Shown piece by piece: positions 31,585-38,645 of a DNA stretch of 38,645 nucleotides. The DNA comes from an uncultured bacterium (GTDB taxonomy: Bacteria; Bacillota; Negativicutes; Acidaminococcales; Acidaminococcaceae). Position 1 is the first letter of the stretch, and each line of letters begins with the position of its first letter. A model generated the notes under the pieces. That model was not told the DNA's origin. It was given only the letters and a program-made list of their open reading frames with translations, and made no database searches. The position numbers and the translations under genes were made by a program. The DNA lies in contig CAJMQS010000020.1 in the NCBI GenBank assembly GCA_905215645.1, forward strand, positions 1 through 38,645, in the 5' to 3' direction.

Positions 31585-32547
31585 TTGAGTAAAGTAATGA
31601 CGTTAAAAGACGCAGTCGCCAAATATGTGCATAGTGGTGATCACATTGCTCTGGGTGGTTTTACGACTGACCGTAAACCTTATGCTGCTGTGTTTGAAAT
31701 CCTGAGACAGGGTATCACTGATTTGACGGGCCTGGGCGGCGCTGCCGGCGGCGACTGGGATATGCTGATCGGCAACGGCCGTGTCAAAGCATACATCAAC
31801 TGCTATACCGCCAACTCCGGTGTTACCAACGTATCCAGACGGTTCAGAAAATGGTTCGAAGCTGGCAAGCTCACCATGGAAGATTATTCCCAGGACGTCA
31901 TCTACATGATGTGGCATGCTGCTGCACTGGGGCTGCCTTTCCTGCCTGTAACCCTGATGCAGGGCTCCGGCCTGACCGATGAATGGGGCATCAGCAAGGA
32001 AGTCCGCAAGACCCTGGACAAAGTTCCTGATGACAAGTTCAAATACATTGACAACCCCTTCAAACCGGGTGAAAAGGTAGTGGCTGTACCTGTTCCGCAG
32101 ATCGATGTAGCCATCATCCATGCACAACAGGCTTCTCCGGATGGCACCGTTCGCATCTGGGGCGGCAAATTCCAGGATGTGGATATTGCTGAAGCAGCCA
32201 AATACACCATCGTCACCTGCGAAGAAATCATCAGCGATGAAGAAATCAGAAGAGATCCTACGAAGAACGACATCCCCGGCATGTGCGTAGATGCTGTTGT
32301 CCTGGCTCCTTACGGTGCTCATCCTTCTCAGTGCTATGGCCTGTACGACTATGATAACCCGTTCCTGAAAGTCTATGACAAGGTTTCCAAGACCCAGGAA
32401 GACTTCGATGCCTTCTGCAAAGAATGGGTGTTCGACCTGAAAGATCATGACGAATACCTGAACAAACTGGGTGCCACCCGTCTGATCAATCTGAAGGTTG
32501 TTCCTGGTCTGGGCTATCATATCGACATGACGAAGGAGGACAAATAA
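31585..32547 (+). CDS. gctA: Glutaconate CoA-transferase, subunit A
   Basis: GctAB moves CoA from acetyl-CoA to (R)-2-hydroxyglutarate or glutaconate, starting the activation half of glutamate fermentation. The start is TTG 31585, fixed by AAGGAGGT 8-15 nt upstream; this gives 320 residues, the length known for the Acidaminococcus subunit. An upstream in-frame GTG (31561) would bury that site. The fold is the alpha/beta CoA-transferase type, with HIALGGFTTDRKPYA near the N terminus. The catalytic glutamate lies on subunit B. The first gene of the operon, it is followed by gctB after 2 nt. Confidence 0.97.
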   Translation: MSKVMTLKDAVAKYVHSGDHIALGGFTTDRKPYAAVFEILRQGITDLTGLGGAAGGDWDMLIGNGRVKAYINCYTANSGVTNVSRRFRKWFEAGKLTMEDYSQDVIYMMWHAAALGLPFLPVTLMQGSGLTDEWGISKEVRKTLDKVPDDKFKYIDNPFKPGEKVVAVPVPQIDVAIIHAQQASPDGTVRIWGGKFQDVDIAEAAKYTIVTCEEIISDEEIRRDPTKNDIPGMCVDAVVLAPYGAHPSQCYGLYDYDNPFLKVYDKVSKTQEDFDAFCKEWVFDLKDHDEYLNKLGATRLINLKVVPGLGYHIDMTKEDK

Positions 32548-32549
32548 CA

Positions 32550-33350
32550 ATGGCTGACTACACGAATTATACCAATAAAGAAATGCAGGCTGTGACCATT
32601 GCCAAACAGATCAAAAATGGTCAAGTTGTAACGGTTGGTACCGGTCTCCCCCTGATCGGCGCCAGCGTAGCCAAGAGAGTCTATGCTCCTGACTGCCACA
32701 TCATCGTGGAAAGCGGTCTGATGGACTGCTCTCCCATCCAGGTACCCCGTTCCGTAGGTGACCTGCGGTTCATGGCTCACTGCGGCTGCATTTGGCCGAA
32801 CGTCCGGTTCGTTGGCTTCGAAATCAACGAATACCTGCACAAAGCCAATCGTCTGATTGCTTTCATCGGCGGCGCCCAGATTGACCCGTACGGCAACGTG
32901 AACTCCACTTCCATCGGTGACTACCATCATCCGAAAACCCGTTTCACCGGGTCCGGCGGCGCCAACGGCATTGCCACCTATTCCAACACCATCATCATGA
33001 TGCAGCATGAAAAACGCAGATTCATGCAGAAAATCGACTATGTGACCAGCCCGGGCTGGATCGACGGCCCTGGCGGACGTGAAAGACTGGGTCTGCCCGG
33101 CGATGTAGGGCCTCAGCTGGTTGTAACCGACAAGGGTATCCTGAAATTCGACGAAAAGACCAAACGGATGTATCTGGCTGCCTACTATCCTACTTCTTCT
33201 CCGGAAGATGTGCTGGAAAATACCGGCTTTGAACTGGATGTATCCAAGGCCGTGGAACTGGAAGCTCCGGATCCTGAAGTCATCAAACTGATCCGTGAAG
33301 AAATCGACCCGGGCCAAGCTTTCATCCAGGTCCCTACGGAAGCAAAATAA
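32550..33350 (+). CDS. gctB: Glutaconate CoA-transferase, subunit B
   Basis: Subunit B carries the catalytic Glu54 (IIVESGLM), which forms the glutamyl-CoA intermediate. The 266-residue length agrees exactly with the Acidaminococcus enzyme. Further signatures are the GNVNSTSIGD block (residues about 112-121) and the SGGANGIATYS turn. The start at ATG 32550 uses an AAGGAGG that lies inside the end of gctA, so the two are translated together. gcdA follows after 23 nt with its own GGGAGG. Confidence 0.97.
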   Translation: MADYTNYTNKEMQAVTIAKQIKNGQVVTVGTGLPLIGASVAKRVYAPDCHIIVESGLMDCSPIQVPRSVGDLRFMAHCGCIWPNVRFVGFEINEYLHKANRLIAFIGGAQIDPYGNVNSTSIGDYHHPKTRFTGSGGANGIATYSNTIIMMQHEKRRFMQKIDYVTSPGWIDGPGGRERLGLPGDVGPQLVVTDKGILKFDEKTKRMYLAAYYPTSSPEDVLENTGFELDVSKAVELEAPDPEVIKLIREEIDPGQAFIQVPTEAK

Positions 33351-33373
33351 GACATTCGGGAGGAATAATTTAA

Positions 33374-35137
33374 ATGGGTTTCTACTCTATGCCTAGATAT
33401 TTCCAGCATATGCCTCAGGTAGGCAAACCCCTGAAAAAGGTGGATGCCGCCAACGAGGAACAGCTGAAAAAGATTGAAGAAGAAATCCATCAGCTGATCA
33501 AGGCTGCTCAGGAAGCTGGGAAAGCCGATGCTGATGTGAACAAAAGAGGCGAACTGACGGCTCTCCAGAGAATCGAAAAATTGGTAGAACCGGGCTCTTG
33601 GAGACCGCTGAACACCCTGTTCAATCCCCAGGGCAACAAGAACGGTTCTGTGGCCATCGTCAAGGGGCTGGGCCGTGTGAACGGCAAATGGTGCCTGGTA
33701 GTAGCTTCCGATAACAAGAAGCTGGCAGGCGCCTGGGTGCCTGGCCAGGCTGAATGCCTGCTGCGGGCTTCCGATACCGCTAAGACTCTGCACATCCCTC
33801 TGGTGTATGTGCTGAACTGCTCTGGCGTTAAGTTCGACGAACAGGAAAAGGTATACCCCAACCGCCGCGGCGGCGGTACGCCTTTCTTCCGGAACGCTGA
33901 ACTGAACCAGCTGGGAATCCCTGTCATCGTCGGGATCTACGGTACTAACCCTGCCGGGGGCGGTTACCATTCCATCAGCCCGACGGTCATCATTGCCCAT
34001 GAAAAAGCCAATATGGCTGTGGGCGGTGCCGGCATCATGGGCGGCATGAACCCCAAAGGTCATGTGGATATGGAATATGCCAATGAAATCGCCGACATGG
34101 TGGATCGTACCGGCAAGACCGAACCTCCGGGAGCTGTCGATATCCATTACACCGAAACCGGTTTCATCCGTGAAGTCTATGCTTCCGAAGAAGGCGTCCT
34201 GGAAGGCATCAAGAAGTATGTAGGCATGCTGCCGAAATACGATCCTGAATTCTTCCGTGTGGATGATCCGAAAGCACCAGCCTTCCCGGCTGACGACCTG
34301 TACAGCATGGTTCCGCTGAACGATAAACGGGCGTATGACATCTACAATGTGATCGCCCGCCTGTTCGACAACAGCGAACTTCGTGAATACAAGAAGGGCT
34401 ATGGCCCCGAAATGGTCACTGGCCTGGCCAAAGTCAACGGCCTCCTGGTTGGCGTCGTGGCCAACGTCCAGGGCCTCTTGATGAACTACCCTGAATACAA
34501 GGCTGCCGGTTCCGTCGGGATCGGCGGGAAGCTGTATCGCCAGGGCCTGGTGAAGATGAACGAATTCGTCACCCTCTGCGCCAGAGACCGTCTGCCCATC
34601 GTTTGGATCCAGGATACCACCGGGATCGATGTGGGCAACGATGCGGAAAAGGCTGAACTGCTGGGTCTGGGCCAGTCCCTGATCTATTCCATCCAGACTT
34701 CCCACATCCCTCAATTCGAAATCACCCTGAGAAAAGGTACGGCTGCTGCCCATTACGTATTGGGCGGGCCTCAGGGCAACGACACCAACGCCTTCTCCAT
34801 CGGTACGGCTGCTACGGAAATCGCCGTGATGAACGGTGAAACCGCTGCCACTGCCATGTACTCCCGGAGACTGGCCAAAGACCGGAAAGCTGGCAAGGAT
34901 CTGCAGCCGACCATCGATAAGATGAACAACCTGATCCAGGCTTTCTATACCAAATCTCGTCCGAAAGTCTGCGCCGAACTGGGTCTGGTGGACGAAGTCG
35001 TCGACATGAACAAGATCCGTGGCTATGTGGAAGCCTTCACGGAAGCTGCTTATCAGAATCCGGAAAGCATCTGCCCGTTCCATCAAATGATGCTGCCACG
35101 TGCCATCAGAGAGTTCGAGACTTTCGTAAAGAAATAA
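33374..35137 (+). CDS. gcdA: Glutaconyl-CoA decarboxylase, carboxyltransferase alpha subunit
   Basis: GcdA transfers the carboxyl group from glutaconyl-CoA to the biotin of GcdC, leaving crotonyl-CoA. The 587-residue length matches the known Acidaminococcus subunit. It has the two crotonase-like halves; the first carries GGGTPFFRNAEL and NPAGGGYHSISPT, the second AGSVGIGGKLYRQG and the WIQDTTGIDVG block. It is longer than the MmdA-type subunit at 14252 and only distantly similar. No delta, gamma or beta genes are next to it, so it must use those at 15825-17820. The start at ATG 33374 follows GGGAGG. Confidence 0.97.
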   Translation: MGFYSMPRYFQHMPQVGKPLKKVDAANEEQLKKIEEEIHQLIKAAQEAGKADADVNKRGELTALQRIEKLVEPGSWRPLNTLFNPQGNKNGSVAIVKGLGRVNGKWCLVVASDNKKLAGAWVPGQAECLLRASDTAKTLHIPLVYVLNCSGVKFDEQEKVYPNRRGGGTPFFRNAELNQLGIPVIVGIYGTNPAGGGYHSISPTVIIAHEKANMAVGGAGIMGGMNPKGHVDMEYANEIADMVDRTGKTEPPGAVDIHYTETGFIREVYASEEGVLEGIKKYVGMLPKYDPEFFRVDDPKAPAFPADDLYSMVPLNDKRAYDIYNVIARLFDNSELREYKKGYGPEMVTGLAKVNGLLVGVVANVQGLLMNYPEYKAAGSVGIGGKLYRQGLVKMNEFVTLCARDRLPIVWIQDTTGIDVGNDAEKAELLGLGQSLIYSIQTSHIPQFEITLRKGTAAAHYVLGGPQGNDTNAFSIGTAATEIAVMNGETAATAMYSRRLAKDRKAGKDLQPTIDKMNNLIQAFYTKSRPKVCAELGLVDEVVDMNKIRGYVEAFTEAAYQNPESICPFHQMMLPRAIREFETFVKK

Positions 35138-35159
35138 TCCTTACGGAGGAACAATTTTA

Positions 35160-35942
35160 ATGAGTATCTATACCTTGGGAATCGATGTTGGATCGACTGC
35201 TTCCAAGTGCATTATCCTGAAAGACGGAAAAGACATCGTGGCAAAATCCTTGGTAGACGTGGGGACCGGAACTTCCGGTCCTGCACGTTCTATTGCGGAA
35301 GTCCTGGAAAATGCCCACATGAAAAAAGAAGACATGGCCTTTACCCTGGCTACCGGCTATGGGCGTAATTCCTTGGAAGGCATTGCCGACAAGCAGATGA
35401 GCGAACTGAGCTGCCATGCCATGGGTGCCAGCTTCATCTGGCCCAACGTCCATACGGTCATCGATATCGGCGGCCAGGACGTGAAAGTCATCCATGTGGA
35501 AAACGGGACCATGACCAATTTCCAGATGAACGATAAATGCGCTGCCGGAACCGGCCGTTTTCTGGATGTCATGGCCAATATCCTGGAGGTCAAGGTCTCC
35601 GACCTGGCTGCCCTGGGAGCCAAATCCACCAAACGGGTAGCCATTAGCTCCACCTGTACCGTGTTTGCGGAGAGTGAAGTCATCAGTCAGCTGTCTAAAG
35701 GGACCGATAAGATCGACATCATTGCCGGGATCCATCGTTCGGTCGCCAGCCGTGTCATTGGCCTTGCCAACCGGGTGGGGGTTGTGAAGGACGTAGTCAT
35801 GACGGGCGGTGTGGCCCAGAACTATGGCGTGAGAGAGGCCCTGGAAGAAGGCTTGGGCGTAGAGATCAAGACTTCTCCTCTGGCTCAGTACAACGGTGCC
35901 CTGGGTGCCGCTCTGTACGCTTATAAAAAAGCGGTTAAATAA
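35160..35942 (+). CDS. hgdC: 2-hydroxyglutaryl-CoA dehydratase activator (archerase)
   Basis: HgdC is a homodimer that uses ATP hydrolysis to push an electron at very low potential into HgdAB. The 260-residue protein has the ASKHA fold; phosphate-1 is GIDVGSTASKC at the N terminus, and the second phosphate motif is IDIGGQDVKVI. A [4Fe-4S] cluster lies between the two subunits, held by Cys127 (NDKCAAGTG) and Cys166 (SSTCTVF) of each. Both residues are exactly where the A. fermentans protein has them. The start at ATG 35160 follows ACGGAGG. hgdA follows after 33 nt. Confidence 0.98.
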   Translation: MSIYTLGIDVGSTASKCIILKDGKDIVAKSLVDVGTGTSGPARSIAEVLENAHMKKEDMAFTLATGYGRNSLEGIADKQMSELSCHAMGASFIWPNVHTVIDIGGQDVKVIHVENGTMTNFQMNDKCAAGTGRFLDVMANILEVKVSDLAALGAKSTKRVAISSTCTVFAESEVISQLSKGTDKIDIIAGIHRSVASRVIGLANRVGVVKDVVMTGGVAQNYGVREALEEGLGVEIKTSPLAQYNGALGAALYAYKKAVK

Positions 35943-35975
35943 GGTTGTAATCATTGTAAAGAAGGAAGGATCATT

Positions 35976-37409
35976 ATGCCAAAGACAGTAAGCCCTGGCG
36001 TTCAGGCATTGAGAGATGTAGTTGAAAAGGTTTACAGAGAATTGCGGGAAGCAAAAGAAAGAGGAGAAAAAGTAGGCTGGTCTTCTTCTAAATTCCCTTG
36101 CGAACTGGCTGAATCTTTCGGTCTGCATGTAGGGTATCCGGAAAACCAGGCTGCCGGTATCGCAGCCAACCGTGACGGCGAAGTGATGTGCCAAGCCGCT
36201 GAAGACATTGGCTATGATAACGATATCTGCGGGTATGCCCGTATCTCCCTGGCTTATGCTGCTGGCTTCCGGGGTGCCAACAAGATGGACAAAGACGGCA
36301 ACTACGTCATCAACCCCAACAGCGGGAAACAGATGAAGGATGCCAACGGCAAGAAGATGTTCGATGAAAACGGGAAACCGGTCATCGATCCGAAGACCCT
36401 GAAACCCTATGCTACCACGGACAACATCTATGAAATCGCTGCTCTGCCGGAAGGGGAAGAAAAGACCCGCCGCCAGAATGCTCTGCATAAATATCGTCAG
36501 ATGACCATGCCCATGCCGGACTTCGTGCTGTGCTGCAACAACATCTGCAATTGCATGACCAAATGGTACGAAGACATTGCCCGTCGGCACAACATTCCCT
36601 TGATCATGATCGACGTTCCTTACAACGAATTCGATCATGTGAATGAAGCCAACGTGAAATACATCCGGTCCCAGCTGGATACGGCTATCCGTCAAATGGA
36701 AGAAATCTCCGGCAAGAAATTCGATGAAGATAAATTCGAACAGTGCTGCCAGAACGCCAACCGTACCGCCAAAGCTTGGCTGAAGGTCTGCGATTTCCTG
36801 CAGTACAAACCGGCTCCCTTCAATGGGTTCGACCTGTTCAACCATATGGCTGACGTGGTTACCGCCCGTGGCCGTGTAGAAGCTGCTGAAGCTTTCGAAC
36901 TGCTGGCCAAAGAACTGGAACAGCATGTGAAGGAAGGCACTTCCACTGCTCCCTTCAAAGAACAGCATCGTATCATGTTCGAAGGGATTCCCTGCTGGCC
37001 GAAACTGCCGAACCTGTTCAAACCGCTGAAAGCCAACGGCCTGAACATTACCGGCGTTGTGTATGCTCCTGCTTTCGGGTTCGTCTACAACAACCTGGAC
37101 GAACTGGTCAAAGCCTACTGCAAGGCACCGAACTCTGTCAGCATCGAACAGGGTGTTGCTTGGCGTGAAGGCCTGATCCGTGACAACAAAGTGGATGGGG
37201 TCCTGGTCCACTACAACCGGTCCTGCAAACCTTGGAGCGGTTACATGCCTGAAATGCAGCGTCGTTTCACCAAAGACATGGGCATCCCCACTGCTGGATT
37301 CGACGGTGACCAGGCTGACCCGAGAAACTTCAACGCGGCTCAATATGAGACCCGTGTTCAAGGCTTGGTCGAAGCCATGGAAGCAAATGATGAAAAGAAG
37401 GGGAAATAA
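35976..37409 (+). CDS. hgdA: (R)-2-hydroxyglutaryl-CoA dehydratase, alpha subunit
   Basis: HgdAB removes water from 2-hydroxyglutaryl-CoA to give glutaconyl-CoA by ketyl radical chemistry. The 477-residue length fits the known alpha subunit. Conserved cysteine regions are VLCCNNICNCMTKW (middle) and the YNRSCKPWSG stretch near the C terminus, likely cluster ligands. An insert of repeated Lys/Gly/Asp/Asn residues (about 105-140) probably forms a surface hairpin. The start at ATG 35976 has GAAGGAAGG upstream. hgdB follows 2 nt after its stop, giving matched subunit synthesis. Confidence 0.97.
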   Translation: MPKTVSPGVQALRDVVEKVYRELREAKERGEKVGWSSSKFPCELAESFGLHVGYPENQAAGIAANRDGEVMCQAAEDIGYDNDICGYARISLAYAAGFRGANKMDKDGNYVINPNSGKQMKDANGKKMFDENGKPVIDPKTLKPYATTDNIYEIAALPEGEEKTRRQNALHKYRQMTMPMPDFVLCCNNICNCMTKWYEDIARRHNIPLIMIDVPYNEFDHVNEANVKYIRSQLDTAIRQMEEISGKKFDEDKFEQCCQNANRTAKAWLKVCDFLQYKPAPFNGFDLFNHMADVVTARGRVEAAEAFELLAKELEQHVKEGTSTAPFKEQHRIMFEGIPCWPKLPNLFKPLKANGLNITGVVYAPAFGFVYNNLDELVKAYCKAPNSVSIEQGVAWREGLIRDNKVDGVLVHYNRSCKPWSGYMPEMQRRFTKDMGIPTAGFDGDQADPRNFNAAQYETRVQGLVEAMEANDEKKGK

Positions 37410-37411
37410 CA

Positions 37412-38551
37412 ATGGCTATCAGTGCACTTATTGAAGAGTTCAAACAAGTATCTGCCAGCCCAAAGACCATGCTGGCCAAATATAAAGCCCAGGGCAAGAA
37501 AGCCATCGGCTGCCTGCCTTACTATGTTCCGGAAGAACTGGTCTATGCAGCAGGCATGGTTCCCATGGGCGTATGGGGCTGCAACGGCAAACAGGAAGTC
37601 CGTTCCAAGGAATATTGTGCTTCCTTCTACTGCACCGTTGCCCAGCTGTCCCTGGAAATGCTCCTGGACGGCACCTTGGACGGCCTGGACGGAATCATCA
37701 CTCCGGTACTGTGCGATACCCTGCGTCCTATGAGCCAGAACTTCAAAGTGGCTATGAAAGACAAGATGCCTGTTATTTTCCTGGCTCATCCCCAAGTCCG
37801 TCAGAATGCAGCCGGTAAGCAGTTCACCTATGATGCCTACAGCGAAGTAAAAGGCCATCTGGAAGAAATCTGCGGCCATGAAATCACCAATGATGCCATC
37901 CTGGATGCCATCAAAGTGTACAACAAGAGCCGTGCTGCCCGCCGTGAATTCTGCAAACTGGCCAATGCCCATCCTGACCTGATTCCGGCTTCCACCCGTG
38001 CTGCTATCCTGCGTGCTGCTTACTTCATGCTGAAGGATGAATACACGGCAAAACTGGAAGAACTGAACAAAGAACTGGCTGCTGCTCCTGCCGGCAAGTT
38101 CGATGGCCATAAAGTGGTTGTTTCCGGCATCATCTACAACATGCCCGGCATCCTGAAAGCCATGGATGACAACAAACTGGCCGTGGCTGCCGATGACTGC
38201 GCTTATGAAAGCCGCAGCTTCGCCGTAGATGCTCCGGAAGATCTGGACAACGGTCTCCAAGCCCTGGCTGTACAGTTCTCCAAACAGAAGAACGATGTCC
38301 TGCTGTATGATCCTGACTTCGCCAAGAACGCCAGAGCAGAACATGTCTGCAACCTGGTCAAGGAAAGCGGTGCAGAAGGCCTGATCGTCTTCATGATGCA
38401 GTTCTGCGATCCGGAAGAAATGGAATATCCTGACCTGAAGAAGGCCCTGGATGCCCATCACATTCCTCATGTAAAGATCGGTGTGGACCAAATGACCCGC
38501 GACTTCGGGCAAGCCCAGACCGCTCTGGAAGCTTTCGCAGAAAGCCTGTAA
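37412..38551 (+). CDS. hgdB: (R)-2-hydroxyglutaryl-CoA dehydratase, beta subunit
   Basis: HgdB pairs with HgdA in the dehydratase. The 379-residue length fits the Acidaminococcus subunit. Its early block GCLPYYVPEELVYAAGMVPMGVWG is typical of the HgdB/FldC/BcrC family, followed by TPVLCDTLRPM with a cluster-type cysteine. The C-terminal MMQFCDPEEMEYP block holds another. Translation must be coupled: the ATG at 37412 is 2 nt after the hgdA stop and has only an AAGGGG-type site upstream. It is the last gene of the operon and ends at a strong terminator. Confidence 0.97.
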   Translation: MAISALIEEFKQVSASPKTMLAKYKAQGKKAIGCLPYYVPEELVYAAGMVPMGVWGCNGKQEVRSKEYCASFYCTVAQLSLEMLLDGTLDGLDGIITPVLCDTLRPMSQNFKVAMKDKMPVIFLAHPQVRQNAAGKQFTYDAYSEVKGHLEEICGHEITNDAILDAIKVYNKSRAARREFCKLANAHPDLIPASTRAAILRAAYFMLKDEYTAKLEELNKELAAAPAGKFDGHKVVVSGIIYNMPGILKAMDDNKLAVAADDCAYESRSFAVDAPEDLDNGLQALAVQFSKQKNDVLLYDPDFAKNARAEHVCNLVKESGAEGLIVFMMQFCDPEEMEYPDLKKALDAHHIPHVKIGVDQMTRDFGQAQTALEAFAESL

Positions 38552-38560
38552 GAGAATCCC

Positions 38561-38596
38561 AAAAGAGGCTGTTGCTTCGGCAGCAGCCTCTTTTTT
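38561..38596 (+). terminator. Intrinsic terminator of the hydroxyglutarate operon
   Basis: AAAAGAGGCTGTTGC (38561-38575) pairs with GCAGCAGCCTCTTTTTT (38580-38596) around a TTCG tetraloop, with one G-T pair. The T-run is complete. Its core is almost the same as that after gcdB (17837-17867). A group II intron seems to start 2 nt downstream. Confidence 0.95.
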
Positions 38597-38597
38597 G

Positions 38598-38645
38598 GTG
38601 CGCCCGGCATGGGCGCACTCTAATGGGTGAAAGTCCCTAGGCCGC
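38598..38645 (+). mobile_element. 5' end of a group II intron, probably class IIC (partial)
   Basis: The 48 bases begin with GTGCG, the group II 5' consensus, and run into CGCCCGGCATGGG, then GGGTGAAAGTCCC. This matches, from memory, the start of domain I in class IIC introns such as that of Oceanobacillus iheyensis. GTGCGCCC and GGGCGCAC form the first hairpin. The insertion is just after a terminator T-run, the known site preference of class IIC. The rest, including any reverse transcriptase gene, is beyond the window. Confidence 0.8.

Noticed and set aside
35157..37412. A 751-codon minus-strand frame opposite hgdC and hgdA
   Set aside because: Antisense to two genes whose active-site cysteines and lengths match known proteins; no independent evidence of expression.
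1..38597. CRISPR arrays, tRNA and rRNA genes, complete insertion sequences
   Set aside because: No regularly spaced repeats, tRNA-like cloverleafs, rRNA signatures or transposase genes were recognised by eye; the only mobile element seen is the partial intron at the right edge.

Overview
The window is a chromosomal segment of an Acidaminococcus-type member of the Negativicutes, an anaerobic amino-acid fermenter with a Gram-negative-style envelope. The strongest evidence is the complete hydroxyglutarate operon at the right end (gctA-gctB-gcdA-hgdC-hgdA-hgdB). Its subunit lengths (320, 266, 587, 260, 477 and 379 residues) and active-site residues match the Acidaminococcus fermentans glutamate-fermentation enzymes as I know them. 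The species is not proven here. All recognised genes are on the + strand. The long minus-strand open frames are shadows of GC-rich, codon-biased genes.

Layout. (1) 1-546: a short unrecognised frame, a perfect 13-bp inverted repeat and a terminator. (2) 547-7147: histidine use, with a YuiF-type transporter, hutH, a long-form hutU and hutI. Terminator-like hairpins separate several of these genes. Histidine would be carried to N-formimino-L-glutamate; the last step(s) to glutamate are not in the window. (3) 7254-12449: a large SARP/BTAD-AAA-TPR regulator, a DRTGG-domain protein, an anti-sigma-type ATPase and a ferredoxin/[FeFe]-hydrogenase-like protein. The last keeps the H-cluster cysteines but has lost the proton-relay cysteine, so it looks like a sensory hydrogenase module. 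(4) 12618-17820: a class I CoA-transferase, a methylmalonyl-CoA-decarboxylase-type carboxyltransferase, and the delta, biotin-carrier and beta subunits of a sodium-pumping decarboxylase. (5) 17955-31272: one tightly packed operon of 14 genes: a PH-like membrane protein, RseC-like protein, DUF4321, maf, radC, mreB (with altered active site), mreC, mreD, PBP2, rodA, a radical SAM protein, a DUF2344 protein, RNase G and a CCA-adding-type nucleotidyltransferase. It covers cell elongation and RNA processing and ends at a strong terminator. (6) 31273-38597: the hydroxyglutarate operon with its promoter, leader and terminator. (7) 38598-38645: the first 48 bases of what looks like a group IIC intron, starting directly after that terminator and running out of the window.

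How the parts fit together. Histidine is degraded towards glutamate. Glutamate (via 2-hydroxyglutarate) is activated to the CoA ester by GctAB, dehydrated by HgdAB after ATP-driven electron transfer from HgdC, and decarboxylated by GcdA. GcdA needs the biotin carrier and membrane subunits, and the only copies in the window are those 15 kb upstream next to a second carboxyltransferase. The two operons are therefore probably two halves of one sodium-pump system that serves two carboxyltransferases. The most unusual items are the sensory-hydrogenase regulatory cluster, the MreB lacking its catalytic glutamate, and the intron inserted at a terminator.
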